This document shows positions 45,777 to 56,700 of a stretch of 64,000 nucleotides of DNA, in pieces; the stretch's first letter is position 1; each line of letters starts with the position of its first letter. The DNA lies in NCBI GenBank assembly GCA_963942565.1, contig OZ012690.1:17524135-17588134 (forward strand). The letters are read 5' to 3'. Source of the stretch: Maea johnstoni. Taxonomy: Eukaryota > Annelida > Polychaeta > Spionida > Magelonidae. Under the pieces are notes generated by a model, which saw nothing but the letters and a program-made list of their open reading frames with translations, was not told the origin of the DNA and searched no databases. Position numbers and translations under genes: made by a program.

Positions 45777-46048
45777 GGCTGTGATGCTGGTGACACACTC
45801 AAAATAAGACATATTTTGAGTTTTCGATATAAACAGTTTCAAAACCATTATTGATCAAGAAAACCTCATTTGAGGTAAAACACTGTAAAATTGAAACTGT
45901 GTTTATATTGAGGTCAGCTCAAGTAGTTAGGTTAAAGAAAACTTATATTTGAAACAGCAAGACCTCAGGGATAACTATTGTTAGAAAAGGTACAGGGGTG
46001 CTAAATTAGGAGTTTTCTTATTATGAGTGTGTCACCAGCATCACAGCC
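45777..46048. mobile_element. TTAA-type MITE, uninterrupted, 272 bp
   Basis: Ends GGCTGTGATGCTGGTGACAC and its complement; flanks TTAA (45773-45776) and TTAG (46049-46052, one change). It lacks the nested hAT element of the copy at 29152-29806 and so gives the empty site ACAGTTTC at 45833-45840. Confidence 0.85.
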
Positions 46049-46589
46049 TTAGGGTTGGTGAGTAGTATTCGAGGAATGTATCAATTTCACATTGTAAGGT
46101 GTACTGCTCTTCCCCACCTCCAAATGTCACCACATTTTCACCTCAACAATGGGTCTGGTTGCATGAAATATGTTGAGAGAATTTAAAGTTTTCATTAGAG
46201 CCAAAGTTTCCCTTAATTTCATTATTTCTGTTAGCCGGCCTGCCAATGTAAATTCAGAGGATCTAAAGACTACAAAGTGCTCCATCATTCCAGGCGGTCA
46301 GGTCATTGTGAAGTGAAGTAGGGTGCTCACCGGACTGCTATATCAAGCAACCCAAGCAGCATACAGTAGTGGTGTGTCAATTGATGAAAAGCCACAAGTC
46401 TGATTAATCAAGCAAGAAAATTTAGTCACTTGTAAACAACAAGCCACACTAAAATAAAATACTGTTCTTAGGGTGTTTCCAACAAAGGCAAAATCCCTTC
46501 ACTTTAATAGCTGTATAACCTGGTCTCTAACTATTTTCTCTCCCTCTTTACTTCCTGTTTCTCCTATTGACATTGAGTCAGTGACTTAG

Positions 46590-48444
46590 CCAGGACCCGT
46601 CCACCATATTTGATTAGCTGGAAAGTCATCTGTCTTTTATCATAAGATATGTAATTCTGTATCAGAAATCTAAATCTGTATATTCTTTAACGTTTTTTAA
46701 CTTAAATGAGAACTTCTCATGTCCATAAGGCGACAGTTACTTGATTTATTGGTTCCCTGATCCGCCGATCAAAGTAGAATAGACCCGACGGGAAAAAAAA
46801 TGTAATCCCCCACTTTATTTTGTGCTCTGCCGCCGAGCCGTAAGTAGGTCCACCGAGCCTACAATAAATTTACCATGGATGGTAAAAAAACTACAAAACT
46901 ACAAGAATATCAATACCAGAGAAATACAACATTACAATAGCAATGCAATACAGTGTTGTTAAAATGCATCATCTTATTAGAAAATCATTCTTTCAATATT
47001 CAAAAACATGGTTAAAGTATGTATTTTAGTACTAGCCAAAAAATCCCTTTATTTTTCTACCTCCCTCTAAACTGTTTGCTTACTTAGATTTCCATGTGTT
47101 AAAGAAAGAGAAAAAAAATCAACTTTATTTTTAATTACCTCCCTCCCGACCCTGTAATATTGGTCTGGGAAGGATACGGGAACCAATAAATCAAATAACA
47201 ATCGCCTAACTACATGTGCTAAGAGCATGGTAATCTTTACTATGTCTAACCATTTACCAACCCCATCTAAACCAGTATTGACTGCTACTCACTTCACAAA
47301 CCACACAATAAACATTATATGTACATTTATTGAAAACAATTTCCATTATCTATGACATACAAATAAAGAGCGAGAAAAAGCTCTTACAAAAACAAACATT
47401 GAATATACAAGAGCCCAGGAAACATATTAATGAAATAACATCAGTACATAATTAAGGATGGACTCAAAAAAATAATTACCATAAATACAGATAGGGTCAG
47501 TGTCCATTTCTTTATTCATTTTAAATTTCCCAGGTCTTGTGAAAAATAAGAAAATAACCATTATTTTTGTCCTTTAAAATGTATGCTAAAACTGGTTTCT
47601 GGGGAAAAACTAAGTTGTCGGGGATAAACTACATGTATGTTGTCATGCTAAATATCTGCACAAAGCCTTCTGAGTGTCAAACAGTCAAAGGAACGCATGA
47701 CTTTCCTATATTGTAGTCTGTCGGAACCAACATTGACTGTTTTTTACTCTTTTTGTTACAAAAAAATTGTATTTAAAAAAGTTTGTATTTCCTATGCAAA
47801 CATGACAAACCTCTCGGGAGTACAGTGCCTTTTCTATACATACCTATTTTTCTTCTTAAAATCTGTAGAATATCGATAGCATTCATTGGGTGCCAATTGT
47901 AAAATTCCACTTTAGATCGCTCAAATTTGTTCTGTTTGCAATGACCGAAATCAACATTTTAAGGAGATGAGAAAGACAATAGGTATATAGATGAAGGGCA
48001 CGGTGCTTTTTAAGAGGTTAGCGGAATTCAGATAGGAAATATGAATAGTTTGTGACAAAAAAGAGGAAAAAACGGTCAGCCTGAGCCAAGTTTGACTCAG
48101 ACAGACTTAAGCAATGGTCAGCTGTTCCATTTGTGTTAACGTCGAGTAATACAAGAAGATTTCCAAGTAGCTTTGAGTGGGAGGCTGATCTGTCCAGAAA
48201 TACCAAGTTATAAATATGCAGTAAGTTTTTGCTTTTACATGAAGGTAAGGAGTCAAGGGACACAAACCAGAAACCAAACTTTTAATTGGTATCGGTTTCC
48301 AAAACCAATGTTCATGCAGTAATTCTTTACTTTAAACCTAAACCTTTCAATATCCCCTCTGATGGCCTCCAAGCTGATTCAATGTTGAATTATCTTGCTC
48401 ACCATATCGTCTAGTGGGAAAGTGGGGCCTACGTGAACCCTCAT
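46590..48444. other. Intergenic region with a MITE and single-copy sequence
   Basis: 46600-46725 is a diverged copy of 10505-10620, and the similarity resumes after the MITE at 47207. From about 47340 to 48440 the sequence appears single copy in this window. Short open frames (47697-47879, 48018-48263) show no recognisable domain and are not called. Confidence 0.4.
46729..47206. mobile_element. TAA-type MITE, 478 bp (Harbinger-like)
   Basis: Inverted ends (GGCGACAGTTACTTGATTTA; the right end reads inward GGCGATTGTTATTTGATTTA) continue through TTGGTTCCC. TAA flanks both sides (46726-46728, 47207-47209). The related block at about 10619 has an uninterrupted TAACTACATGTG. A 3-bp TWA duplication with GG-starting ends fits PIF/Harbinger. 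No coding capacity. Confidence 0.75.
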
Positions 48445-48452
48445 GATATATA

Positions 48453-48501
<49 letters not shown>

Positions 48502-48662
48502 CATATATATATATATATACATATATATCTATATCTATATATAAATATACATATATATACATATATATTTATATATATATATATATATATATATAGATAT
48601 ATATATATATATATAGATATATAAATACATATATATATATAGATATATAAATACATATATAT
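48445..48662. repeat. (TA)n microsatellite with TATATC and ACATA variants
   Basis: About 220 bases of nearly pure alternating TA with occasional C and A interruptions. The apparent Tyr-Ile open frames on both strands are products of this repeat. Confidence 0.95.
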
Positions 48663-49548
48663 CTTGACCCACATTTTTGGAATCCTTATGTGTTGTATTT
48701 TACGAACTTCGCGCCATCTCAAGTCCTATGCGTCTGTTTAGTGACCATCTTAGCAGCCAGCCATGGCAGAATTTCCATAAAACAGCAAAAGATAATATTT
48801 TATTCTTTGACCATTTTGACATTTTTTTACATCCCAAATGACCTCTGTCACTGACCTATAACGTCTTATGTTGAAATCGTCGACTTCATTTTTTTCAATA
48901 AAAAAAGCAGATTTTCACCTTTGTGACCGTTTTTACTCAAAGAGACCACAAACGACCTATCATAATTGACCAATCAGAACATGACCTGTCTTAAAATATG
49001 CGAGTAAAATGTTTTAAATTTTGAGACCTCATTTGTTGTAATTGTATTAATATAACTGAATTTGCAATTAAAAAGGTTACCCCTACCCCTATTTTTCCTT
49101 CTCTCTTGGCCTGGTTACATAAAAAATCATAAGATTTTGTGATTCATGGTTTCCATAAGGGCCTCAGTGCAGTAATTCTTATTTTTAACCTTTCGTTTAT
49201 CTAAAGATAGTCTTAAAGAAAGTTGAACTTCCAATATAAATTCAGGAAATTTAAAGATTACAGAACTCTCCTCGGTTCCTGGAAGCCAGACCAGTTATCT
49301 AGTTGTAAAATACAGGAAAAGATCTTCCTGGACCAGTATACTAAGCAAGACATGTGGTACATAATCCTTCATTCTCAGTCAGACCACAGAGAATGTAACA
49401 TCGGTTCGAGAACCGTCTCACCAATGCCAGTGTTAATCCTATGTTGCCTAGCCAAAAGCTCTTGTACCTCCACATGAATTCTCTGGGTTGCACAATGTTG
49501 TTTGCTGTACTACTTATGAACTCGCTTCATCCATAAATTATGTAATTG
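48663..49548 (-). other. 3' flank of gene H
   Basis: From about 48945 the sequence joins the module downstream of B and F (matching 6645-7249). 48663-48945 appears single copy in this window. No gene is seen. Confidence 0.5.
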
Positions 49549-52500
49549 TTAGACATCAAGGTTTTCCTGCTTGACTATCACTTTGATAGGATTTTCCTCC
49601 AACTCATGTTTTATTGGTAGACACTGTACCTCTTCCTGCTTAAATATCACTTTGATAGGATTTTCCTCCTTCAACTCATGTTTTATTGGTAGACACTGTC
49701 CCTTTTCCTGCTTAAATATCACTTTAATAGGATTTTCCTCCAACTCATGTTTTATTGGTAGACACTGTCCCTTTTCCTGCTTAAATATCACTTTGATAGC
49801 ATTTTCCTCCAACTCTTGTTTTATTGGGAGACACTGTCCCTTTTCCTGCTTAAATATCACTTTGATAGGATTTTCCTCCTTCAACTCATGTTTTATTGGT
49901 AGACACTGTCCCTTTTCCTGCTTAAATATCACTTTGATAGGATTTTCCTCCAACTCATGTTTTATTGGTAGACACTGTCCCTTTTCCTGCTTAAATATCA
50001 CTTTGATAGCATTTTCCTCCAACTCTTGTTTTATTGGGAGACACTGTCCATTAATGACAACCCATTGCCTTGGTTCTGATAACTGTGGTTCTGTATTGTC
50101 AGTTGATGTCTTTTGATATGTTAACTGGTGCTGCTTCTGATGAGATGGTGCTCTACCAGTCTTATTACACTCATCAAACTGTAAAGGCCACTCTCCTGTG
50201 TGAGTCTGCATGTGTGATACCAGACCAGAAGAGTGTATAAATGCCTTGTCACATTGACTACACTTGAAGGATCTTTCTCCACTGTGTATTATCCTCTGAT
50301 GATTTCTCAGACTTGAAGAATGTGCAAATACCTTGGTACATGCATTGCACTGGAAGGGTCTTTCCCCACTATGTATCCTCTTATGCTTTTCCAGATAAGA
50401 AGAGAGAGGGAATGCCTTGCCACATTCATTACACTGGAAGGGTCTTTCTCCACTGTGTATCCTCTTATGCTGTGCCAGATTAGAAGATTGAGTGAATGCC
50501 TTGTCACATTCATTGCACTGGAAAGGTCTCTCCCCACTGTGTATTATCTTATGCCTTTTCAGAGTAGAAGAATGAGTGAATGCCTTGTCACATTCATCGC
50601 ACTGGAAGGGTGTTTCCCCACTGTGTATCCTCTTATGCTGAGCCAGACTAGAAGATTGAGTGAATGCCTTGCCACATTCATTGCACTGAAAGGGCGTTTC
50701 CCCACTGTGGACTACTTTATGCTGTGCCAGATTAGAAGATTGAGTGAATGCCTTGTCACATTCATCGCACTGGAAGGGTGTTTCCCCACTGTGTATCCTC
50801 TTATGCTGTACCAGATAAGAAGATTGAGTGAATGCCTTGCCACATTCATTGCACTGGAAGGGTCTTTCTCCACTGTGTATCCTCTTATGATTTTTCAGTA
50901 TAAAAGAAGAAGTGAATGCCTTGTCACATTTATTGCACTGAAAGGGTCTTTCCCCACTGTGTATCCTCTTATGCTTTACCAGACTTGAAGAAATTGTGAA
51001 AACCTTGTCACATTCATCGCACTGGAAGGGTGTTTCCCCACTGTGTATCCTCTTATGCTGTACCAGATAAGAAGATTGAGTGAATGCCTTGCCACATTCA
51101 TTGCACTGGAAGGGTCTTTCTCCACTGTGTATCCTCTTATGATTTTTCAGTATAAAAGAAGAAGTGAATGCCTTGTCACATTCATTGCACTGAAAGGGTC
51201 TTTCCCCACTGTGTATCCTCTTATGCTTTACCAGACTTGAAGAAATTGTGAAAACCTTGTCACATTCATCGCACTGGAAGGGTGTTTCCCCACTGTGTAT
51301 CCTCTTATGCTGTGCCAGATTAGAAGATTGAGTGAATGCCTTGTCACATTCATTGCACTGGAAGGGTCTTTCCCCACTGTGTATGCTCTTATGCGTTTTC
51401 AGAGATAAAGACCAAGTGAATGTCTTGTCACATTCATTGCACTTGAAAGGTCTTTCTCCACTGTGTATCCTCTTATGCATTTTCAGAGAAGAAGACTGTG
51501 TGAATGTCTTGTCACATTCATTGCACTGGAAGGGTCTTTCCCCAGTGTGTATCCTCTTATGCTGTGCCAGATTAGAAGATTGAGTGAATGCCTTGTCACA
51601 TTCATTGCACTGGAAAGGTCTCTCCCCACTGTGTATTATCTTATGCCTTTTCAGAGTAGAAGAATGAGTGAATGCCTTGTCACATTCATCGCACTGGAAG
51701 GGTGTTTCCCCACTGTGTATCCTCTTATGCTGAGCCAGACTAGAAGATTGAGTGAATGCCTTGCCACATTCATTGCACTGAAAGGGCGTTTCCCCACTGT
51801 GGACTACTTTATGCTGTGCCAGATTAGAATATTGAGTGAATGTCTTGTCACATTCATCGCACTGGAAGGGTGTTTCCCCACTGTGTATCCTCTTATGCTG
51901 TACCAGATGAGAAGATTGAGTGAATGCCTTGCCACATTCATTGCACTGGAAGGGTCTTTCTCCACTGTGTATCCTCTTATGATTTTTCAGTATAAAAGAA
52001 GAAGTGAATGCCTTGTCACATTTATTGCACTGAAAGGGTCTTTCCCCACTGTGTATCCTCTTATGCTTTACCAGACTTGAAGAAATTGTGAAAACCTTGT
52101 CACATTCATCGCACTGGAAGGGTGTTTCCCCACTGTGTATCCTCTTATGCTGTGCCAGATTAGAAGATTGAGTGAATGCCTTGTCACATTCATTGCACTG
52201 GAAGGGTCTTTCCCCACTGTGTATGCTCTTATGCGTTTTCAGAGATAAAGACCAAGTGAATGTCTTGTCACATTCATTGCACTTGAAAGGTCTTTCTCCA
52301 CTGTGTATCCTCTTATGCATTTTCAGAGAAGAAGACTGTGTGAATGTCTTGTCACATTCATTGCACTGGAAGAGTCTTTCCCCAGTGTGTACCCTCTTAT
52401 GCTTTATCAGATCAGATGAGAGAGTGAATGCCCTGCCACATTCATTGCATTGGAAGGGTTTTTCTCCACTGTGTATCCTCTTATGCCTTCCCAGATCAGA

Positions 52501-52926
52501 AGAACATGTGAATGTCTTGTCACATTCATTGCACTGGAAGGGTTTCTCCTCACTGTGTATCCTCTTATGTTGTACCAGTTGAGAAGAACCTGAGAATGTC
52601 TTGTCACATTCATTGAACTGGAGGGGTGTTTCCCCACTGTGTATCCTCTTATGCTGTGCCAGATTAGAAGATTGAGTGAATGTCTTTTCACATTCATTGC
52701 ACTGGAAGGGTCTTTCCCCACGGTGCATCCTCTTATGCTTTTTCAGAGTAGAAGAATGAGTGAATGCTTTGTCGCATATATTGCACTGGAAGGGTCTTTC
52801 CCCACTGTGTATCCTCTTATGCTGCACCAGATTGGAAGAACGTGTGACGTTCTTGTTACATACATTACAGTGATAAGAGCTTTCCTTTTCATGCCAATCT
52901 GCATGATCTACCTTATCTGAAGACAT
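49549..52926 (-). CDS. 32-finger C2H2 protein H with seven-unit SUMO-motif tail
   Basis: The largest member, 1125 residues. After MSSDKVDHADWHEKESS come 32 fingers (about residues 18-912). Finger 4 has Phe for its first Cys (LQFNEC). Finger 31 has one extra residue between its His pair (HQRIIH). The others are canonical. The helix order of fingers 7-16 recurs as 17-29 with one three-finger block (SSSLVK, SFILKN, SSYLVQ) doubled inside, so a ten-finger block was duplicated and then grew. The tail (49552-50049) has seven 23- or 24-residue units in a three-unit higher-order pattern (KQELEENA, KHELEENP, KHELKEENP) given twice plus one. Nearly every unit has IK(Q/H)E and FKQE, about 14 psi-K-x-E sites. 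ATG 52926 has ACC before it. A nuclear DNA-binding protein with unusually heavy SUMO potential (inferred); target unknown. Confidence 0.88.
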   Translation of the reverse strand: MSSDKVDHADWHEKESSYHCNVCNKNVTRSSNLVQHKRIHSGERPFQCNICDKAFTHSSTLKKHKRMHRGERPFQCNECEKTFTQSSNLAQHKRIHSGETPLQFNECDKTFSGSSQLVQHKRIHSEEKPFQCNECDKTFTCSSDLGRHKRIHSGEKPFQCNECGRAFTLSSDLIKHKRVHTGERLFQCNECDKTFTQSSSLKMHKRIHSGERPFKCNECDKTFTWSLSLKTHKSIHSGERPFQCNECDKAFTQSSNLAQHKRIHSGETPFQCDECDKVFTISSSLVKHKRIHSGERPFQCNKCDKAFTSSFILKNHKRIHSGERPFQCNECGKAFTQSSHLVQHKRIHSGETPFQCDECDKTFTQYSNLAQHKVVHSGETPFQCNECGKAFTQSSSLAQHKRIHSGETPFQCDECDKAFTHSSTLKRHKIIHSGERPFQCNECDKAFTQSSNLAQHKRIHTGERPFQCNECDKTFTQSSSLKMHKRIHSGERPFKCNECDKTFTWSLSLKTHKSIHSGERPFQCNECDKAFTQSSNLAQHKRIHSGETPFQCDECDKVFTISSSLVKHKRIHSGERPFQCNECDKAFTSSFILKNHKRIHSGERPFQCNECGKAFTQSSYLVQHKRIHSGETPFQCDECDKVFTISSSLVKHKRIHSGERPFQCNKCDKAFTSSFILKNHKRIHSGERPFQCNECGKAFTQSSYLVQHKRIHSGETPFQCDECDKAFTQSSNLAQHKVVHSGETPFQCNECGKAFTQSSSLAQHKRIHSGETPFQCDECDKAFTHSSTLKRHKIIHSGERPFQCNECDKAFTQSSNLAQHKRIHSGERPFQCNECGKAFPLSSYLEKHKRIHSGERPFQCNACTKVFAHSSSLRNHQRIIHSGERSFKCSQCDKAFIHSSGLVSHMQTHTGEWPLQFDECNKTGRAPSHQKQHQLTYQKTSTDNTEPQLSEPRQWVVINGQCLPIKQELEENAIKVIFKQEKGQCLPIKHELEENPIKVIFKQEKGQCLPIKHELKEENPIKVIFKQEKGQCLPIKQELEENAIKVIFKQEKGQCLPIKHELEENPIKVIFKQEKGQCLPIKHELKEENPIKVIFKQEEVQCLPIKHELEENPIKVIVKQENLDV

Positions 52927-53703
52927 GGTAAATAGCTGACCATGCAATGAATGAATAAATGAAAATACTATATAAATTGTGAGTCATCAGTTTGCTTCTG
53001 ATTACCTTTTCTCAGAACTTTCCCTGCAAATATATTCAAGAGTATTCACAATGAAACACCAACTTCATGTGGACCTTTCTGGTTTGATGCAGGTATGAAT
53101 GGATAACTAACTTGAGAATCGTCCTTGTGATACTTGAAAACAACTGTCCCAGAACTCTCACCGTAGTTTCAGAGTCGAGTCCATCACCTGATTTCTCTCC
53201 CCAAGATGAAGAAATGAAGAACTTTTAACTTTGACCTTGATTTATTTTGTCTTCATGGGGTGATGTTCAGTTCACACGCTTATGAATCTGAAAATACAGA
53301 TAAAAAATATTAAAACAAGGAAAACAAAATACAAATTATGTTTGTCTTCATTGGGTGATGTTTAGTCGCACAATTGTTCCGTTTACCATTAAGAATCTGA
53401 AAATTCAGATAAAAAAGTCAAAACAAGGAAAACGGAATACAAATTTTACTTATACAGACATTTAGGTAAATCCTTTCATTCTATTTTCAATGTGATGTCA
53501 TCTTTTGTTCCAACTCTCCATTATATTTCAGGAATGGAAAATTAACTCTCCGATCTTGAATTTACTGGCCATCTAGGTCATTCTTGTTGCAATACAATAT
53601 TTTTTCACAAAATTCTATGCACTGTGTAATCCTGCACACATCTCTAGTTGGGATTGGCACCTTTATAATTTTCATGATACGATACAATATTGATATTTCC
53701 TTA
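52927..53703 (-). promoter_or_regulatory. 5' flank of gene H, cut by the foldback element
   Basis: The upstream module matches that of B (8663-9444) up to the TTA at 53701-53703, where the 6.96-kb foldback element is inserted. The continuation lies at 60665. No gene is seen. Confidence 0.5.
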
Positions 53704-56700
53704 TAGTCCAGTAGCCAGATCAAGAAAAGGGCTCTATTTTAGAAGTTAGGTTAACCCGAGAGCTAGAAAATTTCCGTTGGTATCATGTTTTAGGCCCACA
53801 CTTGGGGCATACCGCCAGGGTGGATGTAGACTTCAGAAGTGGTGCACATCTTTTTTATGGGGTCATGTCTTAGACACCCCAATATATGTAAAAAGGCTCC
53901 AAAATGGTCAAAATAATAGGTATAGGGGTAGGAAAGGCACCCTAAAACACTCATAACTCAGCTTGAACCAACCATAGGGATGAGTGTTTGGTATCAAAAG
54001 TTAGGTATGAAAGAGAAGTATCTTTTGAAATAGTAAATACATAACTAACTCTATCCCATGATGTTATAAAGGTCATTCAAGGTCAAAATGGCTGCCAAAT
54101 CAAGAATCTGGGATTTTCCGATATTCTATAGTTTCCGTTTATGAACTTCTCAGTTTTTTTGACGGTATGTATTTCTTTTTTGTAGCCACTTTTTCTGAAG
54201 GAATGTCTTTTAATGGAATTGGTGAACATTTTAGAAAGCTCATAGACTAGAGTTTTAAGTCCAATTTTGAGCTGTAAGGTACAAAGTAGGGTACCAAGCC
54301 CACCTGGAGACCCCAAAAAGTGCCTAAAATGGTAAAAATTTGAAAATCAAAATGACTTTATCTTAAGTTTTGTAAGTAGGAAGGGAGCAGATGATGTACC
54401 AAAACATCAGGTTTAATTTTCTCCTCAATCTTGAAGATAATGGAAAAATAATATTGAAATTAAGGGGTTGTTGAAGGTCAAATAAAGGTCAAAATGTCGT
54501 TTTTCCTCTAAAGAATTCATATTTAGATCAAGAAATTTTGATGAAGTAGTTGTGTTATGTAACTATTTAATTTCCAAACCAAGTTACCACAATGATTGAC
54601 GGATAAATAATCTCAACTATGGTCCAACAAATCATTTTTTACCATTTTCTGGTGAAAATGAAGTAGTTTTAAGTCAATATGGAGGTGTGGAAGTTGGCGT
54701 TTGGCTATTCCATGCTTATAATAAGTGTTTACAAACGGGTTGTGAGAAGGTGCTAGTATGGGACGACTGTTTAGGTCATAAAAGTTTTGAGCATCAAACA
54801 ATATAGGCATTGTTTGGTATCAATTTTTTTGTTGTAAGACAGTCTTTCCATTCCATGCAACCAACCAAGGGTAGGGTCTATTGTTGCGATACTAGAGGTC
54901 ATTCAAGGTCAAACTAACCCCAATTTCATAATTTGAGGCATTTTGTCTTTGAATTTTCCATTTAACAGCTTATCATATTCTCCTAGAATACATATTTTAT
55001 CCTGGAAATATTTTTAGGTGAGATATAATTTTTAAAAAGGATTCTGAGACATTTTTAGGTCATTTCAAGAGAAAGTCTGGACCAATTTGGAATATGTCAG
55101 GACCTAAATTACAAATGCCTGGTTATGGGTGCACTCAAAAATTTAAGTGAAGCAGCAGAAAGTTGACATAACAGATCGAGTCATATCTTATGGTATGTCA
55201 GTTTTCATTTTCAATAGGGAGAATAAGCCTTTTAACTTGCGGCATTACTTGCCTATTGTGTTTGTCATGTAAGATTATAAAGGCAGTGTAAAATATCTCT
55301 GAGATTTAAGGAAAAAATGAAGGTCAAATAAAGGTCAAATATCATTTTTTCTCTAAAAAAATTCATATTTTGAAGGAGAAATTTTGATGGAGTACTTGGT
55401 GTTTTGTTATTACATAATTTCCTAACCAAGTTACCACACTAATTGACAGACAAGATACCTTAAATATGTTTTAGCAAAACATTTCCACCCTTTACCTGTG
55501 AAAATGAAGTAGTTTAAAGTCAATATGGAGGTGTGGAAGGTGGTAATTGGCTATTCCATGCATATAATAAGTGTTTACGAACGGGTTGTGAGAAGGTGCT
55601 AGTATATGGGACCACTGTTTAGGTCATAAAAGTTGTGGGCTTTAAACATTATAGGCATTGTTTGGTACCTAAATGTTTGTTGTAAGACAATCTTTCCATT
55701 CCATGCAACCAACCTAGGGTAGGGTCTATTGTTGTGATACTAGAGGTCATTCAAGGTCAAACTAACCCCAATTTCATGAATTAAGGCATTTTGTCTTTGG
55801 ATTTTCCACTTGGCAGCTTATCAAATTCTCCTAAAATACATATCTTATCCTGGAAATATTTTTAGGTGAAAAATATTTCTTAAAAAGGATTCTGAGACAT
55901 TTTCAGGTCATTTCAAGAGAAAGTTTGAGCCAATCTGGAATATTTAGGGGCCAACATGACAAAATGCCTGATTACGGGTGCACTCAAATATTTAAGTGAA
56001 GCAGCAGAAAGTTGACATAACAGATAGAGACTCATATCTTATGGCATGCCAGCTTTCATTTTTAATAGGGAGAATAAGTCTTTTAACTTGCCTATTATGT
56101 TTTTTTATGTAAGATTATAAAGGCAGTGTAAAATATCTCTGAGATTTAAGGAAAAAATGAAGGTCAAATAAAGGTCAAAATGTCATTTTTTCTCTAAAAT
56201 GTTCAAATTTTGATGATGAAATTTTGATGAGGTACTTCTGTTTTGTCATTACATAATTTCCTAAGCCTGTCACCACAACAATTGACAGACAAGATACCTT
56301 GAATATGTTTTAACAAAAATAAAATACCCTTTACCTGTGAAAATGAAGTCTAGTTTCAAGGTAACATGTAGATGTGGAATGTGCTATTGGACAATTCATG
56401 CCTAATTGAGTTGATCGCAAGTGCTAGTAACATATGGGACCACTGTTTAGGTCATAAAAGTTGTGAGCACCAAACATTATAGGCATTGTTTGCTATCAAA
56501 ATGCTTGTTGTAAGACAATCTTTCCATTTCATGCAACCAGGCTAGGGTAGGGCATTTTGCTGTGATATAAGAGGTCATTCAAGGTCAAACTACCCCCAAT
56601 TTCATGACTTAAAGGTATTCGGTTTATAGTCTTGTAACCACTGAAGTGCTCACACTTAAGGCATTTTGTCTTTGAATTGCCAGTGTATATTATCTCATCA

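Larger units (their letters stand above)
43664..46589 (-). promoter_or_regulatory. 5' flank of gene G
   Basis: No gene is seen. It matches the upstream module of A, D and E, includes the CACATGGGTCTATG array (44467-44565) and the TTAA MITE (45777-46048), and stops matching the partner blocks at about 46590. Confidence 0.45.

Noticed and set aside
48347-48722. Ile-Tyr repeat frames on both strands
   Set aside because: Translations of the TA microsatellite.
50320-50988. Long plus-strand open frames opposite gene H (also 51463-52080, 22142-22621, 43157-43672)
   Set aside because: They are mirror frames of 84-bp finger repeats. A repeat whose length is a multiple of three and whose sequence lacks stops in one antisense frame gives long false frames.
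54083-54316. 77-codon frame MGSPGGLGTLLCTLQLK in the left arm and its mirror at 60061-60294
   Set aside because: Both arms are the same sequence inverted, so the pair is one observation. Substitutions between them do not favour silent sites by eye, and no domain is recognised.
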